A stretch of DNA of 64,000 nucleotides from Mycobacterium pinniadriaticum (GTDB lineage: Bacteria; Actinomycetota; Actinomycetes; Mycobacteriales; Mycobacteriaceae): contig NZ_JAPJDO010000028.1 in the NCBI RefSeq assembly GCF_026242045.1, positions 1-64,000 on the forward strand. The letters are read 5' to 3'. Of this stretch, positions 52,780-61,299 are shown in pieces. The first letter of the stretch is position 1. Each line of letters starts with the position of its first letter. The translations under genes and the position numbers were made by a program. The notes under the pieces are model-generated. The model did not search any database. It was not told the origin of the DNA and saw only the letters and a program-made list of their open reading frames with translations.

Positions 52780-53645
52780 GCCGCGTATCCCGGTGTCGCC
52801 AGGCCGTCCAGCATCGTCAACCGATAGCTCGTCAGCGTACCCGACGCCGTGCCGTGCTTCGCCCGATGCATGAGAACCCTGTTGTCCCACAGCATGATAT
52901 CGCCGACCTCGTAGTGCTCGGTGTGGATGAACGGGGACGCGAAGTCGGGATCCAGTTGCCCGGTCGCGGCCATGAGTTCCTGCAGGATCGCGGGATCGAG
53001 GATGTTGCCGTTCCTGTCCTCTATCTTCGTGGTTCCCGAGGCGCAGATGTAGAGGATCTCCTCACCGGTGTCGGGATGCCGTATCACCGTGGGCCACTTG
53101 ATCGGTGGTGTGGTCTTGGAGACCTCGGCCCAGACCTCTCCGATCGGGCGATAGACGTCCGTCGGGCGGATCTTGATGTGGCGTCGCGGGTCATGGGTGC
53201 TGAACGTTCCCCGGACCGGGTCCTGTGTGGCCGGCGGCAGTGATTCCCAGACCTCGTTCAGATCAATGAAGTAGGTGCCCCTGTCGTGTCCCGGCATCGT
53301 GAGCGGCAGAACCATCGAGAAGGCGAAGGGCTCGGGCATGAACATGTAGTCGATATGCCAGAACGCTCCGGTTTTCGGGACTCCCCGGCCTTCCTCGGTC
53401 GAGGACACGAAAATCTCCGGATAGTCCTGGTGGTGGTACATGGGCTCGTAATACGGGACGATATCGCCGATGATTCGTCCGAGTCGGATGAATTCCTCCG
53501 GGGAGGGATGGACATCCTTGAGGACCACGAGCTTGTTCCGGTAGACGACATCGCGGATCTCGCCTCTGGTGATCTCGTCGAGATTCTTGGGATCGATGCC
53601 GATGATTTCCGCACCGAGACCCTCACCCTTGACATTGAGTGTCAT
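52776..53645 (-). CDS. Isonitrile-forming Fe(II)/2-oxoglutarate oxidase (Rv0097/ScoE)
   Basis: 289 residues from MTLNVKGEGLGAEI at 53645, which has GAGAGGG upstream and matches Rv0097; the ATG at 53666 is less likely. Iron ligands in AFWHIDYMF (H-x-D) and distal His in LMHRAKHG; substrate-site tyrosines in PYYEPMYHH; Lys and Arg in IKIRPTDVYRPIG. Known for converting an N-carboxymethyl acyl intermediate to an isonitrile with two oxygenations. Overlaps the PPE gene by 23 bases. Confidence 0.94.
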   Translation of the reverse strand: MTLNVKGEGLGAEIIGIDPKNLDEITRGEIRDVVYRNKLVVLKDVHPSPEEFIRLGRIIGDIVPYYEPMYHHQDYPEIFVSSTEEGRGVPKTGAFWHIDYMFMPEPFAFSMVLPLTMPGHDRGTYFIDLNEVWESLPPATQDPVRGTFSTHDPRRHIKIRPTDVYRPIGEVWAEVSKTTPPIKWPTVIRHPDTGEEILYICASGTTKIEDRNGNILDPAILQELMAATGQLDPDFASPFIHTEHYEVGDIMLWDNRVLMHRAKHGTASGTLTSYRLTMLDGLATPGYAA

Positions 53646-55131
53646 CTGCCCTCTCGTCTCCTTCATCTGCGTTGACGCCAGAACTCACGACTGGCCACGA
53701 CTCCTGCTCCCGGGCGCCGGCGTCGTCGGCCATCCAGCCGCTGGGAACCAATGGAACTGTGGTGGTTTCGCCGTTGGTGGACAACTGCGCCAATCCGGCA
53801 GCGGCGATACCAGACTTCGGCGCGGCCCCCGCGAAGCCGAGGGGGCCGGCCCCGTGGCCGCTGGCCGCGGGCGTGGGTGACCGGTCGGCGGCGGTATCGG
53901 CGTCCACAGTGACGGGCTCGTCGAGGAATTCATAGCGGTATCCGCGTGCCCGTGTACGGCGCCTGCTGGTCTTGCTTCCGCGGCTTCGGGCGAGCGTGGC
54001 CGCCCGCGCCGCGGCGAGGGCGGCGGCCTCCTCACCTATCGAGTCGGACGCCTTGGCGCCCGCCCTGGGTCCGGCGCCCAGCACGGGCGGAGTCAGGGGC
54101 GGAATCGCGTAGCTGATCACCGGCGACGGAGTGGGACTGCCGGCCGGGGCCGGGGCCGAAGTGTTCGGCGCGGGGTTGGCGGCCTGCGGGACGGCGCTCG
54201 GGGCCGCCGACGGAGCCAGCATCACCCCCGCACCGAAGTTGGGCTCGACACGTTGACCGGCGTCACCGTCCGCCGGAGCCGGAAGCGGCTCGGCCATCGC
54301 GTCACTGTTGAGCAGCAGAGCCAGCGCGCTCAGGGCGCTCAACGCGCTCAACGCGGGAAGGAAGAACGGCAGCAGCAGCAGACCGTACGAGGCGTAGTAG
54401 GGAATCCAGAGAATCTCGTAGAGAACCGCGGCGATCGCGGTGAGAAAGGCCGCCACCGCCGGACTGAACCCGAGACCTTCAAAGAAGTCCAGAAAGTACT
54501 TGTACGGGTCGGCGATGAAATCGCGAATGTCCCTGATGAGCTGACTGATCGAATTCGACGTGGTTCGGCTCGCGCTCACGGCCTCTCCGCCGGGCGCGAG
54601 GATATGGGGTGCCGGGACAGCCGGGGGAATCGTCGCGGTCGCCGCGTCGGTGATGGCCTGGTACACGGTCATCGTTTCGGCGGCCTGAATCCACATTCGC
54701 ACGTAGTCGGCTTCGTTGACGGCGATCGGGATTGTGTTGATGCCGAAGAAGTTCGTGCTGATCAGCACACCGTGTGCGAGGTGATTTGCGGCCAGCTCGG
54801 CCAAGGTCGGCATCGCCGCCAGCGCGCTGCCGTAGGCGGCCGCGATCGTGTTGTGCGCAGCCGCAGTTGCCGCACTGTCGACCGAAGCCCGCTCGAGCCA
54901 GGCCAGGTACGGCGCATGCGCTGCCGCATACTGCGCGGCGCCAAGACCCTGCCAGCTGGTGGCCTGCACCTCGGCCAGCAGCCGCGCCAGTTCGGCTGCC
55001 GCCTCACCGTAGGCAAGACTGAGCTCTTGCCATTGCCCGGCGGCAGCGAGCAGTGATCCAGGTCCGGGGCCCCCGCTCAGCAGTGTCGAGTGCACTTCGG
55101 GCGGAACAGCCATCCAGACCGGGGCGGTCAC
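53623..55131 (-). CDS. PPE-family protein (PPE1/Rv0096-like)
   Basis: 502 residues from GTG 55131, with AGGAGGTGA upstream. The N-terminal 180-residue PPE domain starts APVWMAVPPEVHSTLLSGGPG and carries W-x-G as SWQGLGAAQY. A hydrophobic segment (YEILWIPYYASYGLLLLPFF) precedes a Pro/Ala-rich C-terminal half without MPTR repeats. PPE proteins are exported by ESX systems and can form small-molecule channels; as first gene of the isonitrile operon it may help release or import the metallophore. An ESX-3-type operon lies 3-8 kb upstream. Confidence 0.9.
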   Translation of the reverse strand: MTAPVWMAVPPEVHSTLLSGGPGPGSLLAAAGQWQELSLAYGEAAAELARLLAEVQATSWQGLGAAQYAAAHAPYLAWLERASVDSAATAAAHNTIAAAYGSALAAMPTLAELAANHLAHGVLISTNFFGINTIPIAVNEADYVRMWIQAAETMTVYQAITDAATATIPPAVPAPHILAPGGEAVSASRTTSNSISQLIRDIRDFIADPYKYFLDFFEGLGFSPAVAAFLTAIAAVLYEILWIPYYASYGLLLLPFFLPALSALSALSALALLLNSDAMAEPLPAPADGDAGQRVEPNFGAGVMLAPSAAPSAVPQAANPAPNTSAPAPAGSPTPSPVISYAIPPLTPPVLGAGPRAGAKASDSIGEEAAALAAARAATLARSRGSKTSRRRTRARGYRYEFLDEPVTVDADTAADRSPTPAASGHGAGPLGFAGAAPKSGIAAAGLAQLSTNGETTTVPLVPSGWMADDAGAREQESWPVVSSGVNADEGDERADDTQCQG

Positions 55132-55230
55132 GACGTCACCTCCTGCCTGGCGCGCTGAGCGAAATCCCAGCATTCGTTGCGCGACAAGCTGGATCGCCGT
55201 CGCCTCTCATCCGTCAGGTAGTCGGTTGGG

Positions 55231-55252
55231 TCCGCGGGAAAGTTCCCGCGGA
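55231..55252. promoter_or_regulatory. 22-bp palindromic operator candidate in the PPE/methyltransferase intergenic region
   Basis: Perfect 10-bp arms TCCGCGGGAA and TTCCCGCGGA are separated by AG. It is centred about 110 bases before the PPE start and 54 bases before the methyltransferase start. It does not match the LexA, IdeR or Zur boxes I know. A dimeric repressor of the isonitrile operon is a reasonable guess. Confidence 0.55.
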
Positions 55253-55295
55253 ACTGGGCCCTGCCGTCGGTGGGCGCGCTAGTACGGTGGGGTCC

Positions 55296-56105
55296 ATGCC
55301 AGTCATCCACGCCCGTCATCTCGACGGAATGTCTGAAACGGCAGTGCTTACGCTGTATCAGCGCGCGGCCGAGGCGGCTCGGCCGGACGGCATCATCGAG
55401 GACCCTATGGCGATCGCGTTACGCGACAGCCTCGACTACGACTACCACCATTTCGGCCGTACCCACCAAGCGACCGCCCTACGGGCGTTGGCATTCGACG
55501 AGTACACCCGCGGATTCCTGGCCGCAAACCCGCGGGCCACCGTGATATCCCTCGCCGAAGGGCTGCAGACCAGCTTCTGGCGGGTCGACAACGGTGAGAT
55601 GACCTGGCTATCGGTCGATCTGGAGCCGATCATCGAGCTGCGCCGGCAGTTACTGCCGACTTCAGATCGGCTGCACTACTGTGCCCAGTCCGCGCTCGAC
55701 CACTCGTGGATGGATCGGGTCGACACGAGCGCCGGGGTGTTGATCACCGCCGAAGGCCTGTTCCAGTACCTGCAGCGCGACGCGGTCCTTGACCTGATCA
55801 CCGCCTGCGCCAGCCGGTTCCCCGGAGGCCGGCTGGTGTTCGACAGCGTCCCGCGGTTTCTGAGCGCGTACTCGCGCCGTCGCGGTATCAAACTGAGCCC
55901 GCACTACACCGCTCCGCCGATGCCGTTCTGGTTCACTGCCAACGACTATGGCGATCTCCGCAGCAGTCCGGGCATCCGCGGAGTGCGCGAACTGCCGATG
56001 CCGGCGGGACGCGGCACGGTTCTGCGATGGACCGCACGTACCTTATACCGGCTCCCCATGCTGAGCCGGTTGCGCGCCCCGACGAACCTCGTCGAGTTCG
56101 GCTGA
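55296..56105 (+). CDS. SAM-dependent methyltransferase (LCM/Rv0146 family)
   Basis: 269 residues from ATG 55296. Mycobacterial leucine-carboxyl-methyltransferase-like family: VISLAEGLQTSFWRVD (motif I), WLSVDLEPIIELRRQLL, and LITAEGLFQYL. It could methylate the isonitrile lipopeptide or another carboxyl or hydroxyl group; the only evidence is proximity. Divergent from the PPE gene. Its 3' end overlaps the mmpL tail by 63 bases on the other strand. Confidence 0.82.
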   Translation: MPVIHARHLDGMSETAVLTLYQRAAEAARPDGIIEDPMAIALRDSLDYDYHHFGRTHQATALRALAFDEYTRGFLAANPRATVISLAEGLQTSFWRVDNGEMTWLSVDLEPIIELRRQLLPTSDRLHYCAQSALDHSWMDRVDTSAGVLITAEGLFQYLQRDAVLDLITACASRFPGGRLVFDSVPRFLSAYSRRRGIKLSPHYTAPPMPFWFTANDYGDLRSSPGIRGVRELPMPAGRGTVLRWTARTLYRLPMLSRLRAPTNLVEFG

Positions 56106-58982
56106 CTCCCAGTCGGATACCGGAGCGTCGGAATCTCGCACGACATCATCGGGTTTCGGCCAAAGAGCCGGGATGGGCCTGGGCCGGACGGCTTGCGGCC
56201 ACCAGAACCACTTGCCCAGCAGCACCGCCATCGCCGGCGTCATGAACGCCCGTATCACCAACGTATCGAACAGCAAGCCCAAGGCGATGGTGGTACCGAT
56301 CTGGGCGACCACCTTGAGCTCACTGGCCGCCATCGACATCATCGTGAAGGCGAACACCAGGCCGGCAGAAGTCACCACCGAACCCGTTCCGCCCATGGCG
56401 CGGATGATGCCGGTCTTCACCCCGGCATGCAGCTCCTCCCTGAAGCGCGCCACCAACAGCAGGTTGTAGTCCGCCCCGACCGCCAGCAGGATGATCAGCG
56501 ACATCGCCATCACCATGAAGTGCAGCTCGATACCGATCAGATACTGCCAAACCAACATCGACAGGCCGAACGACGCACCCAGGGATGCCACCACCGTCCC
56601 GACGATTACAGTGGCGGCGACCGCACTGCGGGTGATGATCAGCATGATGACGAAAATCAAACAGAGCGCTGCAATTCCGGCGATGAGCAGATCGTAGTCA
56701 TTGCCCTCTTGCATGTCCTTGAACACCGACGCGGTGCCCCCGACGTAGACGGCGGAGCCCTCCAGAGGCGTACGCTTCATCGCCAGCTTGGCCGCATCGG
56801 CGATGGTGTCGATGCGCTGGAGACCTTCCGGGGTGAGCGGATCGTCGTCGAGGCTGATGACGAAACGCACCGCGTGACCGTCCGGCGAGATGAAGAACTT
56901 CATGCCCCGCTTGAGATCGTCGTTGCCGAAAGCCTCCGGGGGGAGATAGAAGGTCTCGTCATTGCGCGATTCGTTGAATGCCTCCCCCATGGCCGCCTGG
57001 CCGCTCTGCATCGCGGCCAGCTGCTGCAAGAACCCGTTCTGGGTGGCGTACATGGTCAGCATCATCGCCTTCATCTGCTTCAGCGTCTCGATCTGAGCCG
57101 GCAGCTGCTGGACGAATTGTGGCATCAGCACATCGATACGCTCGAGATTGGGCAGAAGGCCATCGATGTCGCTCGTCAGCTGGTTGGTGCTATCGAGGGC
57201 GTCGAAGACCGAATGCAACGACCAGCACACCGGAATGCTGTAGCAGTGCGGCTCCCAGTACAGATAGTTGCGGACCGGCCGGAAAGAGTCGTCGAAGTCT
57301 GCGATATGGTCGCGTAATTCCTTGACATCGGACGCCATTTGGCGGCTCTTTCCAGCAATATCGTGGGTGTTGGCGGTCATCTCCGACATCAGTGCCTGCA
57401 TCCGCATCAGCGCGTCGATGCTGCCCTGGATCAGGTCGGCCTGCGCGAGCACATCCTTCATCCGGTCCTGCAGGTAGCTCTGATTGAGGGTCTGGACACT
57501 ACCCGCCAAGCTCAACTGAGCTGGAACCGTACTGAATTTCAGCGGCATGCCATCCGGGCGGGTGATCGTCTGCACCCGGTTGATCCCGGGTTGATCGCCG
57601 ATCTTCTTGGCGATCTTGTCAATCACCATGAAATCAACCGGGTTACGCACATCCCTGTCGGTCTCGATCAGCAACACCTCCGGATTGAGGCGAGCGCTGG
57701 AGAAGTGCCGTTCGGCGGCGGTGTAGCCGGCCACCGACGGTAGGTCCGGCGGCAGATACCTGCGTTCGTTGTAATTGGTTCGGTAGCCGACAAGGGACAG
57801 TAGACCGATCAGGGTGACCCCACAGGACGCGATCAGCACCGGCACGGGCCAGCGGGCCACCAGCGCACCAATCTTGCGCCGGCCCCGGATTCGCATGGCG
57901 CGCTTGGGTTCCAGCAACCCCCACCGGCTGGCGACGGTGATAGCAGCGGGCCCCAGGGTCAGCGCCGCGGCCACCGCGACGACCATCCCTACCGCCAGTG
58001 GCACGCCCAGCGTATGGAAGTAGGGCAGCCGGGTGAAATGCAGGCACAGCGTCGCACCGGCGATCGTCGAACCGGAGGCCAGGATCACGTGGGCGGTGCC
58101 GCGAAACATCGTGTAGTACGCCGCGTGCCGATCCTGGCCGCTCGCCCTCGCTTCCTGATAGCGACCGACCAGGAAGATCGCGTAGTCGGTAGAGGCGGCG
58201 ATCGCCAATGTGACGAGAAGGTTCGTGACGAATGTGGTCAGGCCGACGAAGTGGAAGTAGGCGAGGGAGGCCACCACGCCACGCGCCGCGGCCAACCCGA
58301 CAAGCACCATCCCCAGAACGATCAGCACGGTGCCGATCGAGCGGTAGACCAGAAGCAGCGTAGTGGTGATGACAATGAAGGTGAGACCCACGATGATGAC
58401 CGCGCTGCGATCGCCGGCCTCCTGTTCGTCGGCGGCCAGCGCGGCCGGACCCGACACGTACGCCGTCACTCCCGGCGGGGGCGGGATCGCCCCGACGACC
58501 TTCCTGACCGCATCGAGGGACTCATTGGCTGCCGTTTCGCCCTGATTTCCAACGAGATACAACTGCACATACGCAGCTTTTCCGTCGTTGCTCTGCGCAC
58601 CGGATGCGGCGAGCGGGTCTCCCCAGAAGTCCTGGACGTATTCGACGTGGTTCTTGGCCGCCTCAAGACGAGCGACGATCGAGTCGTAGTAGCGATGTGC
58701 GTCGGCGCCGAGCGGTTGTTTGCTTTCCAGCACGATCATGGCCGTGCTGTCGGAACGGTACTCGCCGAAGACGTGTCCGACGCGCTTCATCGCCGTGACC
58801 GACGGGGCGAAGTCCGGGCTCATCTGCACAGAGCGCATGGTGCCGACGAGTTCGAGTTGCGGAATCGCTGTGTTCAAGATCGCCACCGCGGCAATCCACC
58901 CGACGATGATCGGAACCGCGAGTCGCCGAGTCCACGTCGCGATGGCTGAACGCTTCGCCTCGACGGGGCGGTCGCCGTTCAT
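56043..58982 (-). CDS. MmpL-family RND lipid/metallophore exporter
   Basis: 979 residues from ATG 58982. RND/MmpL topology: first membrane helix near 20-40, large periplasmic loop, helix bundle with the functional D-Y pair ASTDYAIFLVGRYQEA, second loop with a long coiled-coil (about 380-620), second bundle with VGADYNLLLVARFREE. Start overlaps the eccE stop (ATGA), so it is translated with the ESX operon. No MmpS is adjacent. MmpL proteins export siderophores and lipids. Given the neighbours, the isonitrile product is a likely substrate. Confidence 0.9.
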   Translation of the reverse strand: MNGDRPVEAKRSAIATWTRRLAVPIIVGWIAAVAILNTAIPQLELVGTMRSVQMSPDFAPSVTAMKRVGHVFGEYRSDSTAMIVLESKQPLGADAHRYYDSIVARLEAAKNHVEYVQDFWGDPLAASGAQSNDGKAAYVQLYLVGNQGETAANESLDAVRKVVGAIPPPPGVTAYVSGPAALAADEQEAGDRSAVIIVGLTFIVITTTLLLVYRSIGTVLIVLGMVLVGLAAARGVVASLAYFHFVGLTTFVTNLLVTLAIAASTDYAIFLVGRYQEARASGQDRHAAYYTMFRGTAHVILASGSTIAGATLCLHFTRLPYFHTLGVPLAVGMVVAVAAALTLGPAAITVASRWGLLEPKRAMRIRGRRKIGALVARWPVPVLIASCGVTLIGLLSLVGYRTNYNERRYLPPDLPSVAGYTAAERHFSSARLNPEVLLIETDRDVRNPVDFMVIDKIAKKIGDQPGINRVQTITRPDGMPLKFSTVPAQLSLAGSVQTLNQSYLQDRMKDVLAQADLIQGSIDALMRMQALMSEMTANTHDIAGKSRQMASDVKELRDHIADFDDSFRPVRNYLYWEPHCYSIPVCWSLHSVFDALDSTNQLTSDIDGLLPNLERIDVLMPQFVQQLPAQIETLKQMKAMMLTMYATQNGFLQQLAAMQSGQAAMGEAFNESRNDETFYLPPEAFGNDDLKRGMKFFISPDGHAVRFVISLDDDPLTPEGLQRIDTIADAAKLAMKRTPLEGSAVYVGGTASVFKDMQEGNDYDLLIAGIAALCLIFVIMLIITRSAVAATVIVGTVVASLGASFGLSMLVWQYLIGIELHFMVMAMSLIILLAVGADYNLLLVARFREELHAGVKTGIIRAMGGTGSVVTSAGLVFAFTMMSMAASELKVVAQIGTTIALGLLFDTLVIRAFMTPAMAVLLGKWFWWPQAVRPRPIPALWPKPDDVVRDSDAPVSDWESAELDEVRRGAQPAQHGEPV

Positions 58983-59920
58983 GTCCCCACCACCGCACCG
59001 TTCGGAATCCATCGCGCCGCGATTTGTCCATCGACCTTGAACACATCGGCGTCCAGCGGCCTCGTCGAAGTCGGAATCAGAGCGCACAACGCTCGCCATT
59101 GCACACCGGGCCGTGGCAACAGACCGGCCACCGGCGGTGCGGCTTCGGGCGGTTCCGGGGTACGGATCGCGCATGCCGCCGCCACCCCACGCCTGCTCAG
59201 CTCAATCGACGTCCACAACTCGCCAGATCCCCTCGACCACAACGCGGTCAACGCCTCCGGGATCGAGGGCCCGTCAATACCGTAGGCAGCCACATGGCCC
59301 GTCGGCCCATCGGTGACCGCGCGCCAGCCCTCCGTGGCTCGCGGACCAAGCAGATCCGGGATGTTGAGGTCGGCGGTGGTCACCATCCATCCGTACTCCC
59401 GCAGCTCATCGGCGAGGCGGCGTGCCGCGAGCTCCGCAGTCTGCCGTAGCGGAATCGCAGATGAACGCGCCTGCAGCGCTGACAGATTGGCTCTCGCCGA
59501 CATGGTCATTGCGATCCAAGTGGCGCGTCCGGCGACCGTGTCCCGGCTCGTCACACGCAACGACTCGCAGCGCACGCCATAGCGGTCGAGATAGCCGGCG
59601 AGCAGGTCGAACGGCACCTCCCGTGCCCCGCAGTCGACTACCCGCAGCACCACCGTGGTACGCGCGTCAGTGCCGCTGCGTTCCGCCACTTGCGGCACGT
59701 CGCGGCCGCGGCCGCTCCGCAACGTCAGACCCAACCGGCGCCCCAGAATCGTCGTCAGATGCAGTCCGCGCCACCAGCCGAGCAGAACCACCACCACGAC
59801 AGCGGTGATCCCGAGCGCCCACCGGTGCCACACCGCATGCCATGGGTAGGCCATCACCATGGGAATCACGATCAGCAGCCCCAACGTGATTCGGCCGGTC
59901 CCGGGCGGCACGATCCTCAC
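58979..59920 (-). CDS. eccE: EccE, ESX conserved component (ESX-3 type)
   Basis: 313 residues from GTG 59920, which overlaps the mycP stop (GTGA). Two N-terminal membrane helices (LGLLIVIPMVMAYPW and WALGITAVVVVVLLGWW), then a cytosolic domain. EccE sits at the periphery of the ESX membrane complex. The order eccD-mycP-eccE and length fit ESX-3. Confidence 0.85.
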   Translation of the reverse strand: MRIVPPGTGRITLGLLIVIPMVMAYPWHAVWHRWALGITAVVVVVLLGWWRGLHLTTILGRRLGLTLRSGRGRDVPQVAERSGTDARTTVVLRVVDCGAREVPFDLLAGYLDRYGVRCESLRVTSRDTVAGRATWIAMTMSARANLSALQARSSAIPLRQTAELAARRLADELREYGWMVTTADLNIPDLLGPRATEGWRAVTDGPTGHVAAYGIDGPSIPEALTALWSRGSGELWTSIELSRRGVAAACAIRTPEPPEAAPPVAGLLPRPGVQWRALCALIPTSTRPLDADVFKVDGQIAARWIPNGAVVGT

Positions 59921-61299
59921 CGGCCGTGGTCCTTTCGTCGCTGCGTGACCCACGCGGCGCCGATCACCGCCAGTGCCAGCACAGCCGTGCCGGCAAAAGC
60001 GATGTTGCGCGCCGAGTGATCCCGGGTTGGTGCCGTCGCCGGGGCGGCGATCCGGGCCACGCCGGACCCGGCCGGATCGAGCCCAGACGCGGACAGTTCC
60101 CAGGTCAACGCTGCGACTGGATCGAGCGCGCCCGCCCCCACAAGATTGGAGGGAGTCCGCGTTCCGGTGTGAGCGGTGGCCTGCAACCGGTGGATCACCT
60201 GCGCGGCAGATAGTTCCGGAAAGCGGCTGCGAACCAGTGCGGCGACACCGGATACATAAGCCGCGGCGTAGCCGGTACCAGCCAGTGTCACCCACTGGTC
60301 GCGGGCACCAGACAGTCCGTTGACCAGGCCTGCCGCCGGGCTGTTGCCAACCGACACGATGTCTTCGCCCGGCGCGGCGATGCCCAGCCAAGGCCCGGGC
60401 ATGGAGAAGGCGGAGGGCTCGCCGACGGGAGTCACCGAGCCGACCGATAGGACGTAGGGTTGCCACCACGACGGAATCGAAGCCGAGGTGGCTTCACCCC
60501 AGTTGCGGGGATCGTCGGGGCTGACCGAAGCGCCGATCGGATTGGCCTGACATTCGGTGCTACCGGAAAGTGTTGTGAGACCCACGTCTCCGGCCGCGGC
60601 GACGATAACGGCATCCTTGTCGACCGCGGCATACCGCAGTGCCGCTCCGAGCGCCTGCTGGTCGACATCGGTGCCGGCACGCAGGCAGGTGACAACCGAA
60701 ATATTGATGACACGGGCGCCCGAGTCGGCGGCGTGAACGACGGCACGAGCGAGCGTCGCGATGTCGATCGTCGCCCTGGCTGCCCCCGGATCGTCACTGT
60801 GCTCACGGCGGGAATACGCCGCCGAGGTCTGACGGATCGACAGCAGTCGAGCCGCCGGGGCCACACCCGAGAAAGCGTCGGGGCCGGGCTGACCGCCGAC
60901 GATCCCGGCCACCAAGGTGCCGTGGCCGTCGCAGTCGGTCAACCCGTCGGTGTCTGCGACGAAGTCGCCGCCGGGCTCGACGTTAGGCAGTCGCGGGCCG
61001 GGAGTCACGCCGGTGTCGATGATCGCAACCGTCTGTCCCTCTCCCCGCGAGAATGACCATGCGCCCTCCAGATTCAGCATCCGTTGGTTCGGTGATGGCA
61101 CACCGGGGTCCGTCCCGGGAACGACACCGGTGGTGGCGCATTCCGTGCGCTGCACCATCGGCGTGACCGGGCCAACGCCGCCGGAGGGCGGGGTGGCGTC
61201 GGCGTCGACCACCGGCTGGCTGAGCGCCCACGCCGAAGGGCTCATGACCAGCGCGATCACCGAGGCCACCACCGCCGCGCGTAGCCCGACTCGGATCAT
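59917..61299 (-). CDS. mycP: MycP mycosin with catalytic Ser replaced by Gly
   Basis: 460 residues from ATG 61299. Signal peptide, subtilisin fold with Asp95 (AIIDTGVTP) and His126 (DCDGHGTLVAG), then a C-terminal membrane anchor (AGTAVLALAVIGAAWV). At the nucleophile block, family G-T-S-x-A-A reads LAGTGYAAAYVSG, so residue 343 is Gly (codon at 60271-60273, GGC). The usual oxyanion Asn (A-A-G-N) reads AAGD at 238. It is therefore probably proteolytically inactive. Mycosins cap and stabilise the ESX membrane complex, and that role does not need protease activity. Confidence 0.92.
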   Translation of the reverse strand: MIRVGLRAAVVASVIALVMSPSAWALSQPVVDADATPPSGGVGPVTPMVQRTECATTGVVPGTDPGVPSPNQRMLNLEGAWSFSRGEGQTVAIIDTGVTPGPRLPNVEPGGDFVADTDGLTDCDGHGTLVAGIVGGQPGPDAFSGVAPAARLLSIRQTSAAYSRREHSDDPGAARATIDIATLARAVVHAADSGARVINISVVTCLRAGTDVDQQALGAALRYAAVDKDAVIVAAAGDVGLTTLSGSTECQANPIGASVSPDDPRNWGEATSASIPSWWQPYVLSVGSVTPVGEPSAFSMPGPWLGIAAPGEDIVSVGNSPAAGLVNGLSGARDQWVTLAGTGYAAAYVSGVAALVRSRFPELSAAQVIHRLQATAHTGTRTPSNLVGAGALDPVAALTWELSASGLDPAGSGVARIAAPATAPTRDHSARNIAFAGTAVLALAVIGAAWVTQRRKDHGR

